Positions 23,500 to 35,490 of a DNA stretch of 64,000 bases are shown in pieces; positions within the stretch are counted from its first letter, which is position 1; every line of letters begins with the position of its first letter. This DNA comes from Helianthus annuus (lineage: Eukaryota; Streptophyta; Magnoliopsida; Asterales; Asteraceae): contig NC_035448.2 in the NCBI RefSeq assembly GCF_002127325.2, positions 84,588,087-84,652,086 of the forward strand. The letters are read 5' to 3'. The translations under genes were made by a program, and so were the position numbers. A model generated the notes under the pieces. That model saw only the letters and a list, made by a program, of their open reading frames with translations. It did no database searches and was not told the origin of the DNA.

Positions 23500-23760
23500 A
23501 AGTGTGGTCTCGAGTCGCAACCGGACTCGCAAGCATGGTCTCGAGTCAGGCTGTGTGTGTTGATCTCAGGTGGTTGCGAGTCGCAACCGGTGTCGCAACC
23601 GTGGTCTCGGTTCATCATGCTAAGGTCTCGAGTCGCAACGGGACTCGTAACCTGTGGTTTCGGCTTGTCCTGTTATGGTTGCGAGTCGCAACCGCGTGGT
23701 CTCGAGTCATCACGCTGTGGTTGCGAGTCGCAACTAGGTGATTGCGAGTCGGTAGCAGTC
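23500..23760 (+). repeat. GGTCTCGAGTCGCAACC cluster in the Tekay-2 LTR
   Basis: About ten CGAGTCGCAAC or TCTCGAGTC units, several forming the palindrome GGTTGCGAGTCGCAACC. They are opposite in orientation to, but the same words as, the cluster in the coding-less element. Repeated at 31111-31371. Confidence 0.8.
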
Positions 23761-24821
23761 GTTTTCAAGTTCACGTGTTGATGCAGATGTAGTCAGATTA
23801 ATGGTACAATATAATCAGGCCCAAATCAGGAAACAACCAATAGAATCCCACTAACATATTTCCTAATCAGGCCATTAGTCAAAGATGGATCAAAATCACA
23901 AGGGTTTTCAATCCTCAACATTCATTCAAAGTGTTCTTCCTATGTTCAAACACATATTCATCAAGTATTCAACCTTTATTCAAACAAAACTATGAACAAG
24001 CATCAAAACACTAAACATAACACACAACTCGGTTTTTATATATGTCCGATTTCATGAGAAATGCAAATCCGATTTCATGTATCATCAAGATCTAGTAGTT
24101 TAACTCTATTTAACACAAGATGTCATGAGTTCTTTAGCAACACATTCCAACACTATAACTTGTTAACATACATAAAACTTCATCTCATTCATGCATCCAT
24201 TTAAACACAAACATAACATAAACTAACAATAATCATCAAGAAATACTAACAATAAACATCATCTCATGCATTTTATCATTTAACATGATTAACATAAATC
24301 CATAAACATTAAAAGCACTAACCGGTTGTGTGTGTGTGTGTGCCGATCCGAAGTTCCAAATCCGAGAGTTTCTTGTGTCAACCGAGTGGATCCGAGAGTC
24401 TTGGAAATGTGTTTGTGTGCTAGAGCTCTAGTGGGAGAGAAGATAGAAGTGTGTGTGTGTTCTTGTTCAACAAAATGGTAAAAACTAACTAAGGCATGGT
24501 ATATATAGTCAAGTTCCAAGAGTGTGCACCCTTAGTGGGTTTCGAGTGGGGGTTCACGGCCCAATGGCCCAACCGGCCACAAGGTTCTCGGCCCAAAGGC
24601 CTATTCGGTCACTATTCACTCGAGACCTCTTGGTCTCGAGTCGGGTCCGTTGTTTCGTGTCGGGTTCTCGGTTCACATATAACACGTACACACATATATA
24701 TATATACAATACACGCGTAACAAAGCACTTATCACATAAAAAGATTCACGTTATCATTTTAACTAGTCACATAACGTACAAGTAAGTTACAACGAAAGGT
24801 TCTAAATTTCGAGTTGTCACA

Positions 24822-24858
24822 TCATCCCCAAGTTGAAAGAAATTTCGTCCCGAAATTT
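24822..24858 (-). promoter_or_regulatory. Tekay-2 polypurine tract and adjoining GGA-triloop hairpin
   Basis: In the sense direction AAATTTCG-GGA-CGAAATTT (24858-24840) is followed by 18 nt ending ACTTGGGGATGA (24839-24822), then the 3' LTR. Same stem, loop and spacing as in Tekay-1. Confidence 0.75.
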
Positions 24859-24882
24859 GATGGCACTCACTGAGGAAGCTAG

Positions 24883-27800
24883 TCAAGTTGCATGGTTTTC
24901 CTGGTTTTCCTGGGGTGTCACATCCACCCCCCGTTGATCTGGAATTTCGTCCCGAAATTCCGTAGCTTCAGCCTCAGTAGCGTTTGTACTGTTCTCAAAC
25001 AGTTGGGGATACTTTTGTTTCATCCGATCTTCGCGCTCCCAGGTAAACTCTGGGCCGCGACGTGAGTTCCAACGAACTCGAACAAGAGGTATTCTAGTGC
25101 TCTTGAGGACCTTAACATCCCGGTCCGTGATCTCGACAGGTTCTTCGACGAATTTCAACTGTTCGTCGATCGTGAGTTCCTTCAGAGGAACTACGTGCGT
25201 CTCATCTGACAGACACTTCTTCAGATTTGACACATGGAAAACGTTGTGAACTGCCCCGAGTTCTGCTGGTAATTTCAGTCTGTAGGCCACCTTGCCTATT
25301 TTCTCAAGAATTTCGAAAGGTCCAACGTACCGTGGATTGAGTTTGCCACGTTTACCAAAACGAACCACACCCTTCCAGGGTGAAACTTTGAGTAAAACCC
25401 GCTCCCCAACCTGGAGCTCGAGTGGTTTCCTGCCCTTATCGGCGTATGCCTTCTGACGGTCACGAGCGGCCGCCATGCGTTGTCGTATTTGAGCAATCCG
25501 CTCAGTAGTGTCTACCACATGTTCTGGACCAGTGATCTGACTATCCCCCACCTCTGCCCAACAGAGGGGTGACCGGCATTTACGTCCGTACAATGCCTCA
25601 AACGGAGCAGCTTTAATGCTGGTGTGGTAGCTGTTATTATACGAGAATTCCACGAGTGGCAGATGCCTTTCCCAGCTGTTGCCAAAGTCGATTACACATG
25701 CACGAAGCATGTCTTCTAAGGTCTGAATAGTTCGCTCGGACTGCCCGTCCGTCTGTGGGTGATACGCTGTGCTCATATCTAGACGTGAGCCAAAAGACTT
25801 GTGCATTGCCTGCCACAGTTCCGAAGTAAAACGTGCATCTCGATCAGAGATAATAGAAGTGGGCACCCCGTGCCTCGAAACAACTTCCTTGAGGTATATC
25901 TCCGCTAGAGTGGAGAACTTATCCGTTTCCTTGATTGCCAAAAAGTGTGCGGATTTCGTGAGTCGATCCACGATCACCCAAATAGTATCGTTCCCGCGCT
26001 GTGATCTAGGTAGGCCAGTAACGAAATCCATGGAAATTTGCTCCCATTTCCATTGTGGTATCTCTGGTTGCTGAAGTAGGCCTGAAGGTTTCTGATATTC
26101 TGTCTTGACTCGCGCACAAGTCAAACACTTGCTGACGTAAGTTGCTATGTGGGCCTTCATGCTAGGCCACCAATACGTAGTTTTAATATCGTGGTACATC
26201 TTGTCCGAACCAGGGTGTACCGAGTAGCGAGATTTGTGCGCTTCATCCATCACAAGTTCTCGTAAATCGCCATAGAGTGGGACCCAAATGCGTCCTGTTA
26301 CATAATAAGCACCGTCTTCCTTCTGTTCTAAGCGTTGCCTTGACCCGCGTAGAGCTTCTGCTCTAACGTTTTCTGGTTTCAGTGCTTCTATCTGAGCAGC
26401 TCGTATTTGCGAAGGTAGACTAGAATGTATCGTGAGTTGTAAAGCTCTTACACGCTTAGGCGTAGTGTCCTTTCGACTCAGGGCGTCCGCCACTACATTG
26501 GCCTTGCCCGGGTGATACCTGATAGAGCACTCGTAATCATTCAGCAGCTCGACCCATCGTCGCTGCCGCATATTCAGTTCCTTCTGTTTGAATATGTGTT
26601 CTAAACTTCTGTGGTCGGTGTAGATGGCGCACTTGGTTCCGTAAAGGTAATGCCGCCATAACTTAAGTGCGAAAACAACCGCTCCCAGCTCTAAATCATG
26701 TGTCGTGTAGTTCTTCTCGTGAACTTTGAGTTGTCGTGAGGCGTAAGCTATGACTTTATCTCGTTGCATCAATACACAACCAAGACCTTGAATTGATGCA
26801 TCACAGTAAACCACAAAATCTTCTGTGCCCTCTGGCAATGAAAGGATAGGTGCACTGCAAAGTCTATCCTTTAGATGCTGAAAAGCTAACTCTTGTGCAT
26901 TTCCCCAACGATAAACAACGCCTTTCTGCGTTAGTAAGGTGAGAGGCTGCGCGATCTTAGAAAAATCCTTAATGAATCTCCTGTAGTAACCTGCCAATCC
27001 CAAGAATTGGCGAATCTCCTTTGGTGTACGAGGCGCAGGCCAGTTCTTAATAGATTCCACTTTGGATGGATCAACGTGAATCCCATCCTTGTTCACCACA
27101 TGCCCTAGGAAATGGACTTCACGAAGCCAGAAGTCGCATTTCGAGAATTTTGCGTAAAGCTGTTCCTTCCGAAGGAGTTCCAAAATAAGTCGTAGATGTT
27201 GTTCGTGCTCTTCTTTGCTCTTAGAATAGATCAGGATGTCGTCGATGAAGACTATAACAAACTTGTCCAGGTACGGCTTGCACACTCGATTCATCAAATC
27301 CATAAAAACTGCCGGTGCGTTCGTCAGCCCAAACGGCATGACCAGAAACTCATAGTGCCCATATCGAGTCCTAAAAGCCGTCTTAGAGACATCCTCTTCC
27401 CGAACTCTCAGCTGGTGATATCCCGATCTCAAATCGATCTTCGAATAGTAGCTCGACCCCTGCAACTGGTCGAACAAGTCGTCAATACGCGGTAGAGGAT
27501 AACGATTCTTCACAGTCACCTTGTTGAGTTCGCGATAGTCGATACACATTCTGAAGGTACCGTCCTTCTTCTTCACAAATAACACTGGAGCTCCCCAAGG
27601 CGATGAGCTAGGACGAATAAAACCCTTATCCAAGAGTTCTTGTAGTTGCGTGGAGAGTTCTTCCAACTCTGATGGCGCTAAACGATAAGGTGCACGGGCT
27701 ACAGGCGCGGCTCCAGGAGCTAGATCAATCTGAAACTCGACTTGGCGATGGGGCGGAAGACCAGGTAATTCCTCAGGGAATACCTCAGGATAGTCGCGTA

Positions 27801-29577
27801 CAACGGGAAAATCTTCTAGCTTCTTCTCCTTTTCTGTGGTATCAGTAACTAGAGCCAAAATCGCAGTGTGGCCCTTTCGTAAGCATTTCTGGGCCTTAAG
27901 AAGAGAGATGATGTTCTCAACAGCACTTCTCTTGTCGCCACGAATCATGAGAGGTTCACTACCTAAACCAGGAACACGAACGATCTTTTCGTTGCAAAGA
28001 ATCTCTGCTCGGTGTTGGGATAACCAATCCATCCCAATGACAACGTCGAAACTACCCAAGACAATAGGAATAAGATCGATGGCGAAGGTCTGGTTAGCGA
28101 GAATAAGCTGGCAACCCTTGACTACGTGTGAGGCTTCCAAATCCTTACCATTAGCTAGCTCTACAGTGTGCTTGTCGCTCAGGGGTGTAGGAATACGCTT
28201 AAGCATCTTACTGACTTCTAGTGACACATAGCTAGTATCGGCACCCGAATCAAGTAAGACTGTAACATAAAAGTCGTCGAGAAGGAACTTACCCGTCACC
28301 ACGTTGGGATCATTCCTTGCTTCACCTTGACCAATCACGAACACACGTCCCCTAGCACCATTGTTGTTGTTGTTCCCATTGTTACCATTCCCCTGATTGT
28401 TGTTGTTCTGGTTCAGTTGGGGACAATCCTTCTTGAAGTGGCCTTCAGCTCCACACTGAAAGCACCCTTTGTTGTTACCCTGCTGCTGTCGCTGGTTCTG
28501 CTGAGGTTGCTGACGATTCTGATTGGCGGGGTATGCGCTTCTGCAATCCTTTGCAACATGACCAGGCTTGTTGCATCGATGACCGTTGCCCCTGGTGCAT
28601 GGCCCACTGTGGTGTAGGCTACAACGATTGCACTTGGGGTGATTCCCCTTGTATCCACCGTGACTTTGACCACTAGATGACTGCTGACCGGGGCTCTGGT
28701 GATCATCTGTCTTTCTCTGCTGAGACTGAGTTTGCACTGAAGTTGAACCCCTGCTTGAAGTTCCATCCCATTTCCGTTTATCTCCACTAGAAGCACCAGA
28801 AGTAGTTGCAGCACCTATACGCTTCGGTAACTTGTTCTGCTCCACCGCTTGATCAGTAAGACGGTGAGCCAACTGTACAACCTGCTGGATAGTAGTCAAC
28901 CTTGCTGAAGTCACATGACTTTGGATCTCTGGCACCAAGCCCTTGAGATAGAGTTCAATTCGCTTGTAGGGAGGATCCACCATAGTAGGACACAACAAGG
29001 CAAGCTCATGCGATCTCTTAGTGTATGCCTCAATTTCTGACCCCGACATCTTAAGATTGTAGAACTCATCTTCCAGTTTGTGAATGTCGTCACGACTGCA
29101 GTATTCCTCCCTGATCATTTCCTTGAAAGTTTCCCATGGGGTGGCGTTGGCAGCAACCAACCCTAACATCTGCACCTGAGCATTCCACCACGTGAGAGCC
29201 AAACCCTCGAGAGTACCAGTAGCATACTTCACCCTGCGCGCTTCAGGGCATTCGCACATTTCGAACACAGACTCCAGTTTCTCAAACCAGTGTAGGAGAC
29301 CTACTGCTCCTTCAGTGCCGCTAAAAGTTGTGGGTCGACAGTCCATAAAGGTCTTAAAAGTGCACACCGGTGCCTGAGCATACTGACCTAAGGTAGGTGA
29401 AAGAAAAGACAGATTTTAACACAAAGGTTGGTTCACGAGAGTAGGATCCAAACGATCCTAGAACAATTTCGGACTGCAGGATATACCTCCCGCGCGTGCA
29501 GCTGCGAGCGCTGCGTCAATTCGCTCGTTGATCAAAGCCGTCAACTGGGCTTGTGTCATGTTAACGCGTCCAGACAT
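24883..29577 (-). CDS. Tekay-2 gag-pol polyprotein (two exons, about 1,531 aa)
   Basis: Exon 1 is 29577-29487, starting [21 protein letters not shown] 99-bp intron (29486-29388) is followed by exon 2, 29387-24883, open to a TGA. Domains in order: capsid gag ([11 protein letters not shown], residues about 35-240); zinc knuckles (about 290-350); protease with [13 protein letters not shown] (about 410); RT with [20 protein letters not shown] and [10 protein letters not shown] (about 590-760); RNase H with [15 protein letters not shown] (about 880); integrase with [32 protein letters not shown] and GQSERT (about 1090-1250); GPF/Y module RYVGPFEI; and a chromodomain-like tail, [19 protein letters not shown] (about 1450-1490). 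Length and order are those of a full chromovirus polyprotein. Odd point: the first zinc knuckle reads [14 protein letters not shown], lacking its first cysteine; the second ([14 protein letters not shown]) is intact. Confidence 0.92.
29388..29486 (-). other. Predicted gag intron, Tekay-2
   Basis: Donor GAG/GTATATCC, acceptor CACCTACCTTAG/GTCAG, 99 bp, with a pyrimidine-rich 3' part. Removal joins the start codon to the capsid frame (codon split G/GT). Same site and phase as in Tekay-1. Confidence 0.65.
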
Positions 29578-29869
29578 GGTTCTTCATAATAAGAGTAATA
29601 CGTGTGAGAGAGGTTCGCGAAAGCACGATAGTAGGACAGAGTAAGCACGCACGTGTTCAAACAACAGTAGCTATACTAATCAAGCATACCATGAGCAGTG
29701 TACTACGCAACTAACAAGTAGGCAATATACATACATCATATTACCTAGAACGTCGAGCCTTGCATGAGGAGCGAAGTGTCGTTGTGGACCGTCGAGCGCT
29801 ATACCGGTTATAGTCTGGTTTTAACAAAAACGTTTCTCCTTTATTAAAACCAAGTTCACTATAACCAAT

Positions 29870-29882
29870 GGCTCTGATACCA
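29870..29882 (-). other. Tekay-2 primer binding site
   Basis: The minus strand reads TGGTATCAGAGCC, matching initiator tRNA-Met, three bases from the 5' LTR. Confidence 0.93.
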
Positions 29883-29885
29883 ATC

Positions 29886-32432
29886 TGTCACACCCCCAAA
29901 ATCCCACCTGCGGAGTACTACCGCTTGGAGGCGTGACTGACCAGGATCCAGCCACCAATCATACTGAACAAGCATATAAGTAGTTATAAAAGTTTAACCA
30001 TCACGATTGGTGTTCCAAAACAAATAAGTTTAAGTTGCAAGCGGAAGCATAAGTTTAAAGTTATAACATAAGTTCCAAAGGTTTCAAGTTTAACATAGTC
30101 TTGTAGCAATCCCTGTCCCACAACGATCCTCCTCCATGCAAGCTCCCACTGAGTACCTATGGTCCTGCAAAGCATGTAGTAACGAGTCAACAACTAGTTG
30201 AGTGAGTTCACGGGTGGGCGTTCGTTTTAGTTGTTTCGAAAACAGTTTACTTTATCTGGCATCCTGCCGTGGGGGTTACCCCATAGTTTTAAAAACGTGA
30301 CCAGTTCATTCCCAGTTACTCCGGCACTCCGGCCGTGGGGGCTACCCCATGTAGTTATCAGGCATTTCGGCCGTGGGGGCTACCCCATGTGTATCATCTG
30401 GCTCTCCAGCCGTGGGGGCTACCCCATGTGTATACTAGACTCGTTACCGTATCGATTGCTGACTGTAGTCATGTTTATGTGCCCTGAAAACATCAATGTC
30501 TATCATCATTGACGTGCCCCAGATCCATTAGTTCACGCCCGTCCTCTGCGGCACGGTGTGAGGCTTGTCAGACCTAAATAGCGCTATCTAACTAATGACC
30601 CGCTCGCCATTGGCCCGGCGATTAGTCGATACAAAAAGGAGGGACTTCGTGATAGAGTTTTAGTCTAGTACGTTTATCCGTCCATCCGGACGAGGAATCA
30701 CATTCTTGAACCACTGACGTCCTACCCGAGGTAGACGAGGAACCCACGTTCCTTAACCCCGTTCCCAACCCAGGGAATCCCATGCTTTGTAAAGGGTGTG
30801 AACTCACCTTGGTTTGCTCGGCAGTTAATCACAGAAAGTCAATCAAGTCGCAAGTAGTTAATAACGTCCTAACACGGATATCACGTATAATCAGATTCGA
30901 ACCAAGTAGTGCACAAATGTGCAACACGTATGGCAAACACGGGTAATAATCATGGCAACACGTTTAACATACACAGTTCACAGTTATCATTCAAACACAG
31001 CCCAAAGTCTAAGTGTAAGGCCCAAACAGTTGGGCTCGTGATAACAGACCCAAATAACATATCAACAGTAGCACAGAAGTCCATAAATTCGGCCCACTAA
31101 CTTAGGCCCAAAGTGTGGTCTCGAGTCGCAACCGGACTCGCAAGCATGGTCTCGAGTCAGGCTGTGTGTGTTGATCTCAGGTGGTTGCGAGTCGCAACCG
31201 GTGTCGCAACCGTGGTCTCGGTTCATCATGCTAAGGTCTCGAGTCGCAACGGGACTCGTAACCTGTGGTTTCGGCTTGTCCTGTTATGGTTGCGAGTCGC
31301 AACCGCGTGGTCTCGAGTCATCACGCTGTGGTTGCGAGTCGCAACTAGGTGATTGCGAGTCGGTAGCAGTCGTTTTCAAGTTCACGTGTTGATGCAGATG
31401 TAGTCAGATTAATGGTACAATATAATCAGGCCCAAATCAGGAAACAACCAATAGAATCCCACTAACATATTTCCTAATCAGGCCATTAGTCAAAGATGGA
31501 TCAAAATCACAAGGGTTTTCAATCCTCAACATTCATTCAAAGTGTTCTTCCTATGTTCAAACACATATTCATCAAGTATTCAACCTTTATTCAAACAAAA
31601 CTATGAACAAGCATCAAAACACTAAACATAACACACAACTCGGTTTTTATATATGTCCGATTTCATGAGAAATGCAAATCCGATTTCATGTATCATCAAG
31701 ATCTAGTAGTTTAACTCTATTTAACACAAGATGTCATGAGTTCTTTAGCAACACATTCCAACACTATAACTTGTTAACATACATAAAACTTCATCTCATT
31801 CATGCATCCATTTAAACACAAACATAACATAAACTAACAATAATCATCAAGAAATACTAACAATAAACATCATCTCATGCATTTTATCATTTAACATGAT
31901 TAACATAAATCCATAAACATTAAAAGCACTAACCGGTTGTGTGTGTGTGTGTGCCGATCCGAAGTTCCAAATCCGAGAGTTTCTTGTGTCAACCGAGTGG
32001 ATCCGAGAGTCTTGGAAATGTGTTTGTGTGCTAGAGCTCTAGTGGGAGAGAAGATAGAAGTGTGTGTGTGTTCTTGTTCAACAAAATGGTAAAAACTAAC
32101 TAAGGCATGGTATATATAGTCAAGTTCCAAGAGTGTGCACCCTTAGTGGGTTTCGAGTGGGGGTTCACGGCCCAATGGCCCAACCGGCCACAAGGTTCTC
32201 GGCCCAAAGGCCTATTCGGTCACTATTCACTCGAGACCTCTTGGTCTCGAGTCGGGTCCGTTGTTTCGTGTCGGGTTCTCGGTTCACATATAACACGTAC
32301 ACACATATATATATATACAATACACGCGTAACAAAGCACTTATCACATAAAAAGATTCACGTTATCATTTTAACTAGTCACATAACGTACAAGTAAGTTA
32401 CAACGAAAGGTTCTAAATTTCGAGTTGTCACA
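29886..32432 (-). repeat. Tekay-2 5' LTR (right)
   Basis: 2,547 bp, identical by eye to the left LTR apart from one base, followed by the second TGTGA. Confidence 0.95.
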
Positions 32433-32437
32433 TGTGA

Positions 32438-33637
32438 TATCATAATTTAAACATTTTTACAGAATGTTTATGACCATGACATCAGATTACTTGCAAGCTC
32501 CTTTTATAAGTTGTAAAATTACCAAAATGCCCTTATGAGGCGTAATTTGATTTTAAAACCTTAACGGGCATACAAGTTGATATCTTACTGATATTATAAC
32601 TTGTTTAAAGTATATTGGCATATGGAACTTGTTCATGACTCATCCAATTACCTGTTATCGCTTATACGCGTACAACTAGACTTACGTAGCTAGTTTACAT
32701 AAGCTTACTGAAAAGGGGTTTAACCTTATCATTTTGATCTCAAAATCCAGAATGTACAATGTTTACCCATATTATACAAGTCCTAGTACTTTTTGGGTTT
32801 AAACCACATTCTATTCGGTATATGCTTAATCTAGCGAACCTATTCTTAAGTATCGGGTCATATCAAAAGGTACTACCTTTGGCCCGTATACATTCTAACA
32901 GATAATAAATCTGTTCATTCTAGACTATAGTACCCCCCAGATAATCGGACTTGGGTCATTAATACTTAGACTTGTGGCTTTTGCCACATATAGTCTTGTT
33001 GATTGGAAGCTAGCAAAAAGGTAAATACTCTTAACTTATTTTGGATGACAAATATGCCTCTTGGGACGGTTATTACATAAGTAAGTCGCCTATGATTGCG
33101 CAAAAGTGTATGAATACGGTTTAATCCGTTTACTTGATAATTATTGTAATTGGGGGTTATTGATACCATGTCTGGACAACCCAATGGGTTAATCAACTAT
33201 ATAATCTCGTAACAAGAATAATCCCAAGATATATTTAAAAGATCTCCTACGGGTTTTCTAATATATATAAACTCTTTTTGAAAAACTATTTTTAAAAGAG
33301 TCAGTTAATTGTATTTACCAGCTTTGGTTGACGTATTTTCAAAAGATTGTACAACAGGTACCAAACCTTATTATAGGCTGGGATTACGGGTCGGCAGGAA
33401 TGAAGGCTAAGGAATTTTGCACTCCTAAAACTTAAGGCCTATGATGTCTAAAGCTCTGTTTATTTGGATCCTGCCTGTGGGCTAGTATCGAACGCTTGTA
33501 ATTACTTTCATACATTCAAGCTTTATTTTATTAATTTTAATTTAATACTTCCGCTACATATTATTATACTGTGATAACTGTTTATCCAACCGTCATAACT
33601 GTACCCATCCGGGCCCACCGGAAATCGGGGTGTGACA
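32438..33637 (+). repeat. Solo LTR, last segment
   Basis: Right 1,200 bp of the solo LTR, ending GGGGTGTGACA before GCTAC (33638-33642). AT-rich, no coding sequence. Confidence 0.8.
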
Positions 33638-33642
33638 GCTAC

Positions 33643-35320
33643 GATGCACGATTGACGGAGGTGATAGACGTTATGAACTCACAAAAATCCGTAAAACAAA
33701 ACGTGTTTTATTATAAGACGAAACCTATTAAATTCGAGAAACTTTTATGAAAAAACAACACAAATGAATAAATACTTTCGACAACACTTTACAACTTACT
33801 AAAACGACGTTAACGCGAACTCTTTTTACAAAATCAATATAATTATTTATATTGTTTTAAATGCCGATAACAGGCATTCATTTTATAAAAATAAATATAG
33901 TTTATATATTTATTTCAAATATCAAACAACACGCATTTGTTTTATAAAAATAAATATAGTTTATATATTTATTTCAAATATCAAACAACATGAATTCGTT
34001 TTATAAAAATAAATATAGTTTATATATTTATTTTAAATATCGAACAACACGAATTCTTTTATAAAAATAAATATAGTTTATATATTTATTTCAAACATCA
34101 AACGATTCGTACTCTTTTATAAAAACAAATATAGTTTATATATTTATTTCAAACATCAAACAACTCGATGATTCTTCTATAAAATAAATATAAATTTTTA
34201 TGTTTATTTCAAACGCCTAAACGGCATATACCTACATTTTGATATTATTATACGAGATGCGATATATAATACGAGTTGTTATATATTATTTTGATATAAA
34301 TGTTCATTACATACACGTACGACTTCTCGAGATGACCAACGAGATTCTATCGTTATATTTATATATATTTATATATTTTAAATCTCTCGAAAACTTAGTA
34401 ATTTCACCGACATTAAACGAAACTTAACAAAAATACCTTCTCGTTTCTTTCATGATAACAACTTACCGTCGAATCATTCGGTTAACGATTCGGTAGAGCT
34501 CAGTGACACGTAGTTTTTGAACTAGACGTATTTTCAAAACGTGCATACAAACGTTTTCTACTTTTCTAAACTTGGGTGATAATACACGAACAAACGGTAT
34601 GTTAAACTAAGGAATGGTACATAGATCATGTTATGAATAGGGTGAAACTTAAGCACCATTAATCAACATATACATTTAGACCGGGGAGCGAAAGGTTAGA
34701 TCTAATGGGTTTCAGGAAACCTCACTCTTGGCCTACTTCTACCAAAGAGTGCTTTTGTGTCTCAGTCAAGGTGACAAAAATGGCTAGGTTTGGATGCTTC
34801 CTATGTCGTCACGTATGTTAATGTCGTAGCTAAACATCAGCGATCTAAAATTCCTTGAACTTACAACTCACAAACTTACGTTTTACAGTCTACAAACTTA
34901 CACTTACATACCATGTTTTATACAAATACAACGCATAGGATTTATGCATGCATGTTGTCAATGTTAGGTGTGAACATTGACGGTTACACAAGTTTTCACA
35001 AACATAAAAGTTTCCACACAACATAACAAGAAAATGATTTTTATTTAGTTTTCGCAACAATATTCTAAAAACTGGTCAAAAAGATTTATTTTAAATCTTT
35101 TACAAACAAACTATAAACTCGCTCAACTTTATGTTGATTTTTCACATGTTTCTTTCTCAGGTCGCATTTCAAAGTTATGGCACGGTTGGAATAGGAGAAG
35201 CACAAGGATTCGAGTACTAGTGGGCGTTCGCTTTTTAGAAGTCTCAGCTGTATTTGCTTCCACTGTGCAATGAAGATACCAGTCTAGTCACGCCAAGCTC
35301 TGATATCTCAGGGTGTGACA
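33643..35320 (+). repeat. Remnant of another gypsy-like LTR
   Basis: AT-rich, non-coding, ending CAGGGTGTGACA, the usual 3' end of gypsy LTRs in this window. Its left end was not found. It may be older sequence into which the copia piece and the solo LTR inserted. Contains the 60-bp tandem repeat below. Confidence 0.4.
33881..34225 (+). repeat. AT-rich tandem repeat, about 57-61 bp x 6
   Basis: The unit begins (T)TTTATAAAAATAAATATAG, continues TTTATATATTTATTTCAAA and ends with a CAAACAACACG-like variable part. Copies start near 33881, 33941, 34001, 34058, 34116 and 34178, with the last one decayed. Confidence 0.85.
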
Positions 35321-35490
35321 TTCGGCACCAATTCATCATCCATATCCTCCTCCTCCTCCTCATCAACATCATCTTCTTCTTCGTACGGATCATCTTTAAC
35401 GTCGATTAAACCACCGTCTTTCACAACCGCATCATCATCAACCGTTCGATAACTGTCATCGATTTCACAAGCATTTTTCACTTCGTGTTC
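35321..35490 (-). pseudogene. Fragment of an acidic-protein gene, cut by the LTR remnant
   Basis: On the minus strand a frame of about 56 codons runs from a TGA near 35500 to the LTR edge at 35320. It includes ACEIDDSYRTVDDDAVVKDG and an Asp/Glu-rich run (EEEDDVDEEEEEDMDDELVP). It is cut off where TGTGACA abuts. The upstream sequence (35491-35760) looks like a 5' UTR with a possible intron. It resembles the acidic N-termini of FAR1/MULE-type or other nuclear proteins, but I do not recognise it. Confidence 0.35.

Larger units (their letters stand above)
22275..24821 (-). repeat. Tekay-2 3' LTR (left)
   Basis: Begins TGTCACACCCCCAAAATCCC and ends GTTGTCACA. On the minus strand a TATATATA (about 24497-24505) lies about 320 bp from the LTR start. 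Contains the GCCGTGGGGGCTACCCCATG repeats, the CGAGTCGCAACC cluster and a short (GT)n at about 24325. Confidence 0.95.
22275..32432 (-). mobile_element. Tekay-2: full-length, apparently intact Ty3/gypsy chromovirus
   Basis: Two 2,547-bp LTRs (22275-24821 and 29886-32432) are flanked by TGTGA (22270-22274 and 32433-32437). Primer binding site, uninterrupted gag-pol and purine tract are all present. I find one base difference between the LTRs (ATTCCTGAACC near 23094 against ATTCTTGAACC near 30705). At 1.3e-8 substitutions per site per year this implies an insertion within a few tens of thousands of years or less. It inserted into the same solo LTR as Tekay-1. Confidence 0.95.
5021..33637 (+). 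mobile_element. Solo LTR (about 3.6 kb) expanded by nested elements
   Basis: The outermost unit begins TGTAACACC at 5021 and ends GGGGTGTGACA at 33637. It is flanked by the 5-bp target duplication GCTAC (5016-5020 and 33638-33642). Without its insertions it is 5021-5199 + 20058-22274 + 32438-33637, about 3,596 bp. It holds no coding sequence, no primer binding site and no purine tract. A TATATA at 20605-20610, followed by a pyrimidine-rich leader, fits an LTR promoter on the + strand. A single LTR with intact flanking duplication is the usual product of unequal recombination between the two LTRs of one element. Confidence 0.85.

Noticed and set aside
5021..33637. Reading the outer element as a full LTR retrotransposon
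   Set aside because: Only one LTR copy exists once the nested elements are removed; no internal region belongs to it.
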